From positions 312,573-376,572 of the forward strand of contig PUQB01000226.1 of assembly GCA_003024785.1 (NCBI GenBank): a stretch of DNA of 64,000 nucleotides. The letters run 5' to 3'. The translations under genes were made by a program, and so were the position numbers. The DNA comes from Selaginella tamariscina. Lineage: Eukaryota; Streptophyta; Lycopodiopsida; Selaginellales; Selaginellaceae. This document shows positions 47,187 through 56,699 of the stretch, piece by piece (within the stretch, counting starts at the first letter, position 1; each line of letters begins with the position of its first letter). The notes below the pieces were generated by a model, which was not told the DNA's origin, did no database searches, and saw only the letters and a program-made list of their open reading frames with translations.

Positions 47187-47851
47187 TTATTTAAACTTAT
47201 CCGTCAGTTCGAGAGTATCCATATGTTGTAGTTGTTGATTACTAGTAGTTGTCTTTTCCGGGTTTTCCTCTTCTGGTGTGATTTGATATAAATCAGCTTG
47301 TGCTATCTCTATGAGGTCTGGATTGCTTTCGAAAAGGAGTTTTTCTTCTTCCTTGTTCAAGCTGGAATGCCAGTCGAAATCCTCCATTTGTAATGGTCGA
47401 GTTGGTCGTTCGATTGGCTTTTTCTGTTGTGTTCGAACGACTGGTTCTTGTTCATTCTTATAGAGTACCATTTCGTCATGCTCCCAATTATGTCGTACTT
47501 TTGCATCTCTTAACCATGATCTTCTCAGTAATATCTGGTATGGTTTGCTCGTCTGCTCGATACGTAATACGACCAAAGACACCTTAAACTTGATTCCTGC
47601 AATTTTCATACATACAGATCTGATTATACCAGCAGGTCTGACTTTCCTCTGATCACCATCTGTACCAAGAAGGGTGCATTTTCAATAGGCCCAAGACCCA
47701 ATTGTTTGCAAGTTTGCTCTTCAATTATATTCACTCCTGAACCTCCATCAATAGGTATGTTCTGAATATTATTTTTGCCGATTCGAGCCGTAATCATTGG
47801 TACTTCTTCATCCCAATCCTTCTCATCTGTAAGAACTTCCGTGGTATTCAC
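47187..47851 (-). pseudogene. Retropepsin of the minus-strand remnant
   Basis: Frame 47851-47624 carries IPIDGGSGVNIIEE followed by GLGPIENAPF, and frame 47609-47187 continues with the C-terminal half (YQILLRRSWLRDAKV) and a linker to the polymerase. One frame break lies near 47615. Confidence 0.75.
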
Positions 47852-48299
47852 TCCTACTTGATTTGTATCGGTTTAAATGTTGCTCACGTCCAAAGCATTT
47901 GTTATCTGTGTTCGCAAAAATGGTGCTAATGTCAGTAACTCCCTTATAGTTACTATATAGGTTGTTGCAGAATCACAGCAACAATACGATCTCCAAGTGG
48001 TACTATTGATGTGGATTGCTATGAATGCATGCTCATTTCATTAGGCATAGAGTCTTGATTTTCCTCTTGTTGCATTTTTTGAATTTGATCAGTCACTCTT
48101 TGTACTGCAGCCTTTTCTTTCTCCCAATTCTTGCGTATTGGTTCTTCTTTGGCTGGTTCAACCCGTACTCGTTTGACCCGTGTTACAGCATACGTCTCAG
48201 TTGAGGGTAATTCTGTATCTTGCTCTTATTTGCACTCGTAATTTTGTTCTTGATGGTCATCTGCTAGATCATTCTCTTGTTGAACTTCAATTCTCCGTG

Positions 48300-49213
48300 T
48301 CGCTGGTTCAGTGGAAGATGTTCCAGTGTTAAATTCGTGTTGTGGACATTCTGGTGAATAATGTTCCATCTCACCACATGTGTAACAGCGAATACTCTTG
48401 AGTCGATTACATTCAGTAGAATACCACCTCCACCAGCATTACGAGGTCAGAATCCAAATGTGACATGTTTTAGATGTGAAGAAAAATGACACTAGGTAAT
48501 AACAATGGTCCTGTCTGTGCTGGGGCTGGTAACAAAGATTGTCCCCTACGTGATATTTCCATATTATTACCTTGTAAAAAATGTTCCGGATTCACGGGGA
48601 AATCTCCTTCCATTGCCATTCCTACGTTCCCATTATATGCTCTTTGTGGATAATCATATGAATTAGCATTTCGTGACTGTGAATAATCATATGAATTCGC
48701 ATTCCGGTTGTTTGTTCCATCTGGGTGGTGGTAGAAAATTCTCAGTACATCCCATCATTTGTTGGGTTTTATATCCCGTAGTCCGACATTGTCTCGCTTC
48801 ATGTCCTATTCCTCCACACATCTGACACTTGGGTAGTCTACATTCAGAAGCATTATGTCCTTCATTTTTGCATGTTGTACAAAATATTGTCTTAGTTCTT
48901 GGCCGTAATTCACTCTCCCTCCGATATTGTCTTCTTGATTCTCGTTCATCATCATCGACGTATCTTGGAGGTATCAACACTTTAAGTTGTTCTGCTTCTT
49001 TAATTGTATCACTTAAATCAGGCGGTTTTATCAGTCGTACTTACTTGGAGCTGCAAATTGTCCCATAGTCTGTTTATATACCATTCTTTGCCATTTATCA
49101 CTGACATCTCCGACCTCGCAGCGGTTGTATAATCTCCGAAATTGTCGAGTGTAATCTTCCACTGCCTCAATAGGTCCATGCAGATCCATTCTCATGTGGT
49201 CTTTGGTGCACAT
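48300..49213 (-). pseudogene. Gag nucleocapsid part of the minus-strand remnant
   Basis: Frame 49213-49031 is a capsid piece (GPIEAVEDYTRQFRRLYNRC). Frame 48980-48687 has two CCHC knuckles, CTTCKNEGHNASEC and CQMCGGIGHEARQC. A third, CYTCGEMEHYSPEC, lies near 48345-48410. The three-knuckle layout equals that of the gag-only element. Confidence 0.75.
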
Positions 49214-49392
49214 TCTTCCATTTCCGCAATAGCTGTGCTGATTGTATTAAGGACTCTCGCCTGAGTCTACGAAAAGCCTCAATCTTCTTCTTCCGTCGCA
49301 ATTTCTCTTTAAACTCCAACACTCCTTTGGGTATCGGTCTACCCATCCTGATACATTCTCAAACACATTATCAGTTACCTACTAACACGACC

Positions 49393-49690
49393 ATCCCTCC
49401 GTGGTCGCCACATGTTGAACCTCGAAATCCTACCGTCTGCACATAGTAAAGATTGCCTTTGACAAACTTGTATTAAGGGTCTATTGGAATAAGATAAAAA
49501 AGAAATCAGACATCAGAAGGTCAGAAAAGAGTAAGGATGGCAAGGTGTATAGCAGGCAGTAGTACTATGGATCCCGTTAGCTCGTTGCAGCATGAAAGCA
49601 TGGTAGGTAACATGCAAGGGCATAAAGAGGCATGAGTGTCAATGTGGGGTGGCGGCTAGTGCCGTGTGGTCGGAGAACAATTCCATGGGA
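49393..49690 (-). repeat. Primer-binding site and partial LTR of the minus-strand remnant
   Basis: The minus strand reads TGGCGACCACGGAGGGAT at 49410-49393, preceded by two bases and an LTR end ...GGTTCAACA at 49413. The LTR continues rightward to an unclear edge near 49690, where minisatellite begins. No partner LTR was found at the other side. Confidence 0.65.
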
Positions 49691-50345
49691 GCATGGTAGT
49701 GACAGCTAGGAGCATCGCCATCACAGTGGCCACCTTAGCCCGGCTAGGTTGCCTTGCCGTGACGGTTGGCTGGTGCATGGAGGACCTCGCAGTGACAGTG
49801 GAGACCTTAGCCCACCAACATGGAGAACCCCGCAGTGACAGCGAACACCTTAGCCCACGATTGGGTCCAACATGGAGGTCCCCACAGTGATAGTGGGAAC
49901 AATAGCCCACAATTGGGTCTAGCAAGGAGGTCCCCACTATCACAGTGGGCTCCAACATGTAGGTCCCCATAGTCCATAGGGCACATTAGCCCACAGTTGG
50001 CTCCAACATGGAGACTCTGCAATGACAACAGACACCTTAACCCACGTTGGCCCAACATGGGGTCCCACCATGACACGGACACCTTAGCCCACAGTTGGCC
50101 CCAACGTGGGGTCCCCAGTGACAGTGGGCACCTTAGCCCACAATTGGCCCCAGTGTGGGGTCCCCACCGTGACAATGGGCACCTTAGCCCACAATTGGCC
50201 CCAATGTGGGGGTCCCCATAGTGACTGTGGAGACCTTAGCCCACTGTTGGGTCCAACGTGGGGTTCCCACCGTGGTAGTGGTGGGCACACTAGTCCACAA
50301 TCAACTCCAACATGGAGGTCCCCACCGTGACAGTGGGCACCTTGG
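49690..50345. repeat. Minisatellite of about 50-60 bp units
   Basis: The words ccttagcccaca, ttggccccaa and gtggggtccccac recur about a dozen times with variable spacing. The stretch is GC-rich, against AT-rich surroundings. Open frames through it are by-products of the repeat and are not genes. Confidence 0.85.
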
Positions 50346-51170
50346 CGCACCCGTTTTTTACCGGCCCATTTCCCCTCGCCCCCTATTTTTTGTCCCTTCG
50401 AGCAGGGCAAGGCGGGGGGTGATCTTGGCCTGCCCGGGCACATTGTCTGACGGCGCGGTTCCCACCCTTGTGGCCCTCCCCTCCCCCCAACTCCGCAGTG
50501 GTGGCTGGCGCAGGGCGATGCCCACGCGTCGCATGGGGCAACCCTCCTTTCCCCCTCCATTGCGTGCCAAAACCCCATGGCCCTTGCTACCTGACACGAG
50601 AGACGGCCTGCCCAGGCACATTGTCTGACGACGCGGTTCCCACCCTTGTGGTCCCCTCCCCTCCCCCAACTCCGCAGTGGTGGTTGGCGCAGGGCGATGC
50701 CCACGTCGCATGGGGCAACCCTCCCTTCCCCCTCCATTGCGTGCCAAAACCCCATGGCCCTTGCTACCTGACACGAGAGACGGCCCCTGTGGGCACGCAA
50801 CGGTGCCAGGTTTGCCTTGCCATGCGGCGCAAGGAAAGGGCATCCACCCCCCCCACCGCTATTGTGAGCCCGTGGGCATCCACGTCCCATCCGAAGCAAT
50901 GCCAGCCACACCATTCCACAACACCTGCAGGTGGTGCAGTCCCAGTTGTCTCACCACCCTGTGCGCAACCTCCATTGCCCAAGACACAGCAGCGCGAGCT
51001 CACGTGCCCCCTTCTATCCGGTCCCTCCTCCCTCGGGATTTCCTCATCTGGATTTGGCCAATCGGGGATGGGGTCGGATGGGCAAGGGGTGCACACTGTG
51101 AAGGAGCATCGCCACCATTGCGCCCAGGGCATGTGCAAGCCACGTGACCCACGGAATGGAGGACTCGTGA
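50346..51170. repeat. GC-rich DNA with a 178-bp direct duplication
   Basis: Positions 50427-50604 and 50605-50784 are close copies beginning ggcctgcccggg/ggcctgcccagg. The remaining stretch to 51170 is GC-rich and unrecognised. Several long overlapping frames exist on both strands, as expected for GC-rich repeats. Confidence 0.8.
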
Positions 51171-52922
51171 TGTCATAGTTTTTACTATGACTCGACCCTT
51201 TACTTTGGACATTGACTGTTGTTACCTACTGTACTATGTTGATAAAGCCCTAGGTGTAGAAGAAACAGGCCCGCTTAGTGCACTTGGATATCTAGTGATG
51301 GTCCGGCCGGGTGTCATTAGGTATTTGCAAGAAACTCTGGGCGAAGCTAGCACTTCCATCTAGAAACTCTTACCTTGGTTTTTTGTGTCCTGGTTGGATT
51401 AATGGCTAGTTCCGGTGAGTTCGGCATGTCAGATATGCTTAGAAATACCCCCAGGTTTGACAGGTTAGGGTTTAGGGTCGATGGATAACTCACCAAGTAT
51501 GTTCCCTTTGGGAATGAGAATTCAGTGCTAGCCCACTTATGTAAACAGGAAAATAGGGGGGGGGGGGGGCTCTATCACATAAATAAGGTAGTATATAGGA
51601 GTGAGGGTTCCTGGGTTCATGACTGAGCTCGTTACTCTTCTCCCGGTGCAAGCTCTAGCTTGTGTCGTCAAGGCACAACCCTCTGTTGTGTTGCCCTAAC
51701 TTCCAGATGCCAGGGGTACGTCCCACCTTCGGGGTAGCCTACCCTTAACGTTGGCGAATCCATGCCTGGGAGGTCTTGTCGGAATGCACGTTCCAAGAGG
51801 CAGAGGTTGAGGCTTGTCTCCAGCCTCCTCCTCCACGTCAAGCTAGGTGTAGCACTCATGGCCAGCAAGGCACATCCGTGTCCTTGTCCAACTGTGGGCG
51901 TGGGATCTTGTTTGATAGGTTCACGTTACCTGGTTCCTGAGGGTGAGGGGTTCTAGAGTTGGCATATAGGAACCACGTTTGTGGTACTTGGTGCAACTCT
52001 TGAATCTAAGGGCTATGGCATGATAGCCCACATCTTGGAAGGCAGTGTCACATGGGATGTGCACTGGGCTAAACGTCACATGGTACAACGCCCGAGGCAC
52101 GCCCTTTGGGGTTATGTCATGGGCTTATCGCTAAGGGGTTGGATACTCTAGCAAACAAGCATGCTTATGCTTGCACTAGGGTGCTAAGCCTTGGGTATCC
52201 GCTTGAGAGAGGTTAGGTCTCGTAACTAGGTGTGCTTTGGCACACTTGGCTAGGGGAGTGTTCTCCTTGGAATCCAGGGGTTGAACAACCTAAGCTCATT
52301 AGCAGAAGCCCTTTCGTAAGGCACTCGCAAGGTCATGTGCTTAGGGTTATCCCAAACCTAGCCTTAGGGAGTTTGCTTATGGCGCACACTCGTGTCCTCA
52401 CTAAGTACTAGCCCTAGGTCTAGGGTGTAACTTGGCCACTCAAACCCTTAGGGGTTAGTCATGGTTCAGGGTACCCCTTGTCGCCCTAAAGGGGTTGTAC
52501 TCCTGGATGAGGGTGATTCCTCAAGGGGTAAGTGACAATGCCTTAGCTCTGTCACCGGGGTATGTGTGGAACACACATCTCCTTGATGGGGGTTAGGGCA
52601 TGAGCCTGTTAGGTCTTCTAGGGCAAGACCCTAAGTCAACTAGGGTTATCCCTCAAGGGTTTTGGGGTAGACACTCTAGGGAGACTTAGGCTAAACCCTA
52701 AGTCAACTAGGGTTATCCCTCAAGGGTTCTGGGGGCAGACATTCTAGGGAGACTTAGGCTAAACCCTAAGTCTCCTGTCCACTTGGGCATTAGAGTCTAG
52801 CCCTAGGGGTCGTTGGGGTTGTTTGGGAAACTTAGCGTTGCTCACACAGGGTGATGACGCCGAATGGCCACCTAGCAGCCACGTGTTGCCACGTGTTGGC
52901 CCTTTGGGTTAAAACTCTGACA
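51171..52922 (+). mobile_element. Solo LTR copy 2, about 1.75 kb
   Basis: This is the same family as 43445-45229. It starts TGTCATAG and ends CTCTGACA, and CGTGA stands directly outside both ends (51166-51170 and 52923-52927), a perfect 5-bp target duplication. It contains the terminal hairpin, a run of about 14 G (51556-51569) and the TATA-like cacataaataagg after it. It ends with the ggccacctagcagccacgtg segment seen also in copy 1. There are no internal genes. The exact target duplication makes solo-LTR origin firm. Confidence 0.88.
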
Positions 52923-53089
52923 CGTGAGAAGGTGAGCTGCCATGCCCACAAGCCCCTCATCCTCCAACAATATGAAAAAATGGTAAGGCTAACCGTGCTA
53001 ACTTGGATGCCCTTAGATCTCTCTGGCAACAAGGGGCTAGCTCCCCCCTTATATTGCCCCTTTGCTCCCCCAAAGGACTGGCATAGGGC

Positions 53090-53500
53090 TTAGGACCCTA
53101 AACCCTAAACCAGTGCCCAAGTATGGGAACCCCAGACTCCAAGCCCAAGGACATGAGTCCAGGTCCTTGGCTAGCTTAGGGTTAAGGAAAACCTAAATCG
53201 TAAACAGTGCCCAAGGGCATGAGTCCAGGTCCTTGGCTAGCTTAGGGTTAAGGAAAACCCTAAACCCTAAACCGGTGCCAAAGGACATGAGTTCATGTCC
53301 TTGGCTAGCTTAGGGTTAAGGAAAACCCTAAACCCTAAATTGGTGCCCAAGGACATGAGTCCATGTCCTTGGCTAGCTTAGGGTTAAGAAAACCCTAAAC
53401 CCTAAATAGGTGCCCAAGGACAAGAACCCCAAGGACATGAGTCCATGTCCTTGGCTAGCTTAGGGTTAAGGAAAACCCTAAACCCTCCAGGTCCTTGACT
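53090..53500. repeat. Tandem repeat containing plant telomere motifs
   Basis: Units of about 65-75 bp contain ccctaaaccctaaac together with gcccaaggacatgagtcc and cttggctagcttagggtt. At least five telomere-type doublets (TTTAGGG complement) occur, near 53093, 53257, 53322, 53387 and 53474. Confidence 0.85.
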
Positions 53501-54235
53501 GCCCAAGGACATTAAGAGTCCAAGTCGAAGGACCTTGGACTCTGGATCCAAGTCTAGACCCATACTCCATGTCCCTAGGCTACCCAAGGATAGGAACCCC
53601 GGACACCACATCCTTGGTTGCCCAAAGGACATGAGCCCTAGACTCCGAGTCCAAGGACCCATGGCTCGCACTTGGACATGGGACTCCATGTCCTTGGCAA
53701 GTAGAGGAGTCCAGGACAAGAAGCCCAAACTCCAGGTCCTTGGTTGGCCAAGGAGAGGAAGCCCGGACTCCAAGACCTTAACCGTATGGCCAGGAAGCCC
53801 GGACTCTAGGTCCTTAACCGTATGGCCAAGGAAGTCCAGACCCCAAGTCCTTAACCGTATAGCCAAGAAAGCCTGGACTCCAGGTCCTTAACCGGATGGC
53901 AAGGAAGCCCAAACTCCAAGTCATTGGCCGGCCAAGGTCCTCGGCTGCCAGGGACAAGGAGCCATGGACTCCAAGTCCTTGGCTTCCCAAGGAAAGGAGA
54001 CAAGTGCTCAATGTCCTCAACTAGCCATGGACTCTAAGTCCTTGGCTGCCCAAAGGAGCCAATTCAGCCCTTGGCTGCCCAGGGACAAGGAGCCATGGCC
54101 TCCAAGTCCTTGGCTTCCCAAGAAAAGGAGACATGTACTCAATGTCCTCGTTGGCCATAGACTTCAAGTCCTTGGCTACCCAAGCGCAGGCCCAGCTCTT
54201 CTAGAAAAATGTACCCCACATGGCCCCTCGGGGGG
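53500..54235. repeat. Degenerate CCAAGGAC-type repeat
   Basis: Variants of gactccaagtccttggctgcccaaggac recur throughout with irregular spacing and appear to continue the previous repeat without its telomere motif. No gene is supported. Confidence 0.7.
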
Positions 54236-54237
54236 AG

Positions 54238-54414
54238 GGACAAATCAATGCAACAAAGGGTTGAACCTCAGCAGATCGTAGTAGCAAGGCTACTCTGCCA
54301 CTTATAGTACCCCATCGCTTATTTAAGTCATGTGCAAAGGATTCATCTCACGACGGTCTAAACCTAGCTCACGTTCCCTATTGGTGGGTGAACAATCCAA
54401 CACCTGGTGAATTC

Positions 54415-54459
<45 letters not shown>

Positions 54460-54482
54460 AACGTCGCTATGAACGCTTGGCT

Positions 54483-54525
<43 letters not shown>

Positions 54526-54945
54526 AGCTTCAAACTCCGAAACAATAAAGGATCGATAGGCCATGCTTTCACATTTTGTATCCGTACTGAAGATCAAAAT
54601 CAAATGATCTTTTACCCTTCTGTTCCACATGAGATTTCTGTTCTCATTGAGCTCATCTTAGGACACGTGCGTTATCTTTTAACAGATGTGCCGCCCCAGC
54701 CAAACTCCCCACCTGACAATGTCATTCACCTGGATCAGCCGGCTGAAGCCGACCTTAAGGCCAGAAGAAGGGGAAGAGCCCCGCCTCCACCTCACGGAGT
54801 AAGTAAAATAACGTTAAAAGTAGTGGTGTTTCACTTGCGTTGAAGCTCCCACTTATTCTACACCTCTCAAGTCATTTCACAAAGTCGGACTAGAGTCAAG
54901 CTCAACAGGGCTTCTTTCCCCACTGATTCTTCCAAGCCCGTTCAA

Positions 54946-54980
<35 letters not shown>

Positions 54981-55007
54981 ATGGGAATCTCGTTAATCCA
55001 TTCATGT

Positions 55008-55055
<48 letters not shown>

Positions 55056-55127
55056 GGTTACTCCCACCATTTACTCGCGCTTGGTTGAATTTCTTCACTT
55101 TGACATTCAGAGCACTGGGCAAAAATG
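54238..55127 (-). rRNA. Degenerate 26S rRNA gene fragment
   Basis: The reverse complement follows the 3' third of plant 26S rRNA. Recognisable conserved stretches are ctcacgttccctattggtgg, caatgataggaagagccgac and gccagttatccctgtggtaac. Others are gatgtgccgccccagccaaa, agtaaaataacgttaaaagt and tttgacattcagagcactgg. After aaaggattc at 54344 the sequence jumps to tctcacgacggtct, so several hundred bases of the normal gene are missing. Scattered substitutions and small deletions in conserved helices indicate a non-functional relic. It fits plant rather than fungal rRNA, most clearly in the gtgaattctgcttcacaatg stretch. Confidence 0.9.
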
Positions 55128-55251
55128 TCCCTCCACCACAATATACCTGTCAAGCAAGAACAAATAAAAATTTACCTTGTGGTCTAGAGCAAGTTTATCT
55201 TATCAGAGCAAGTTTTGAGATGAGTGACCAGTGGGAAGGAGATGATAAACT

Positions 55252-55625
55252 GGTTTAGGAGAGGGGTGCCTAAGCTATGTGCCAAGGACAACACAAGTCA
55301 ACACAGGATGGTTTAGGAGAGGGGTGCCTAAGCTGTGTGCCAAGGACAACACACAAGTCAACACAAGCATGGACTACACTAGGATGGTTTAGGAGAGGGG
55401 TGCCTAAGCTGTGTGCCAAGGACAACACAAGTCAACACAAGTCAACACAAGCATGGACTGCACTAGGATGGTTTAGGAGAGGGGTGCCTAAGCTGTGTGC
55501 CAAGGACAACACACAAGTCAACACAAATGGACTGCACTAGGATGGTTTAGGAGAGGGTGCCTAAGCTGTGTGCCAAGGACAACACACAAGTACACAATCA
55601 ACACAAGCATGGACTGCACTAGGAT
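55252..55625. repeat. Tandem repeat, five units of 58-84 bp
   Basis: Units start at about 55252, 55310, 55386, 55470 and 55544 with ggtttaggagaggggtgcc. They contain gtgccaaggacaacac, and they vary in the number of aagtcaacac words. No gene is supported. Confidence 0.9.
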
Positions 55626-55639
55626 GAGTAGTCATGTTT

Positions 55640-55705
55640 CAGACTGGACTCGAACTCGAGACCTTGCATTTGCTAAAGTCATCGAACGTGTTAACCACAA
55701 AACCC
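55640..55705 (-). mobile_element. tRNA-derived SINE-like head
   Basis: On the minus strand TGGTTAACACG (55697-55687) resembles an RNA polymerase III A box with one mismatch. GTTCGAGTC (55655-55647) fits the B box consensus. Their spacing, about 30 bases, is like a tRNA. The flanks do not pair into an acceptor stem, so it is not a working tRNA. A tail or target duplication was not identified. Confidence 0.5.
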
Positions 55706-55839
55706 CTGTCATCTGGAAGTTAGGGCGGCACAACAGAGGGTTGTACCTTAACAACACAAAGCTAAAGTTTGCATCGATAAAAGAGCAACAAACTCAATCA
55801 TGACCCCAAGAGCTCTCCTACATGTACTATTTAATATAT

Positions 55840-56168
55840 GTGACAGAGGGCTCCCCATGTTTTCTGTTTACATAATCAGAATCTCATTCCCAGAGGGAAT
55901 ATACTTGGTGAGTTAATTAATGACCCATTGACCCCTAAACCCTAATTTGAGAGGTTAAGGCATGGAAAACCAGGGTAAAAGTTATTTAAAAGGTAAGTGC
56001 TACTTTCACTTAAAGTTTCTCAAAGTATTTAAGGACAGCCGGCTGGATTACCCCTAAACACCTAGTGCATTAAGTGGGGTTTGTTTCTCACTACATCTAG
56101 GGCTTATCAACATAGGTAACAACAATCAACGTTCAAAGTAAAAAAGAGTCATAGTAAAAACTATAACA
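55840..56168 (-). mobile_element. Truncated inverted copy of the solo-LTR family
   Basis: In reverse complement it matches the first 400 bases of 51171-52922, from tgttatagtttttactatgac at 56168 to the gtcacata before the TATA-like site. It is more diverged than the two complete copies. Confidence 0.8.
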
Positions 56169-56170
56169 GG

Positions 56171-56480
56171 TTAATGTCGAATGGCCACTTAGCATCTATG
56201 TGTTAGCTTTTCAGATTAAAATTTTGATAAAAATACTTAGGCATCTTAGTAAAACTCTTAAGTAAAAAAGAGTTATAGTAAAAACTATAACAGGTTAATG
56301 TCGAATGGCCACTTAAGCATCTACGTGTTAGCTTTTCAGATTAAAATTTTGATAAAAATACTTAGACATCTTAGTAAAACTCTTAAGGTTATCTTGTAAG
56401 ACTTTTACATAACATGTTGACATCAAATGGCCACTTGATAGCCACGTGTTAACTTTTCGAGTTAAAATTATGACAAAATT
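56171..56480. repeat. 124-bp tandem repeat made of LTR end sequences
   Basis: The segment starting ttaatgtcgaatggccactt occurs at 56171 and 56295, with a third, partial version at about 56411. It combines the LTR end (gaatggccacttagcatc) with the terminal hairpin (atagtaaaaactata). From 56480 to 56699 the sequence is AT-rich with no feature seen. Confidence 0.8.
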
Positions 56481-56699
56481 ATTATATTCTATAGAGTTCA
56501 TGTGTGTATACATAACAATATATGTTGTATATTGTAATTGCATTAACATAAATTTTAATTTTATTAACAAATTAAATGAAAACCCTTAATTGAATTTTAA
56601 ATAACCACCAGCTCCCTTAATACAAATAGAAATGCGTATATAGATTAGAAATGAATATGTAAGAGATAAACTTAGGGTTAGGTCGAAGTTGCAGTGGAC

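Larger units (their letters stand above)
45525..49690 (-). mobile_element. Minus-strand Ty3/gypsy remnant with polymerase
   Basis: On the minus strand the order is LTR (from 49413), primer-binding site, gag with zinc knuckles, protease, reverse transcriptase and RNase H, truncated at 45525. Primer-binding site, protease (DGGSGVN, GLGPI) and third knuckle (CYTCGEM-H-C) match the gag-only element at 33150-37751. It is therefore a relative of the autonomous type that could have mobilised that element. The stretches 46874-47186 and 47852-48300 are linker sequence with no long frame. Confidence 0.8.

Noticed and set aside
49690-50345. CRISPR-like array
   Set aside because: Units vary in length and sequence without fixed repeats and unique spacers, and the genome is eukaryotic.
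50084-50914. Long overlapping frames on both strands
   Set aside because: They come from GC-rich minisatellite and duplicated DNA, where stop codons are rare.
54388-54843. 151-codon open frame
   Set aside because: It lies wholly within the antisense of the 26S rRNA fragment.
55640-55712. Functional tRNA gene
   Set aside because: It has internal promoter-like boxes, but no acceptor or anticodon stems could be paired.
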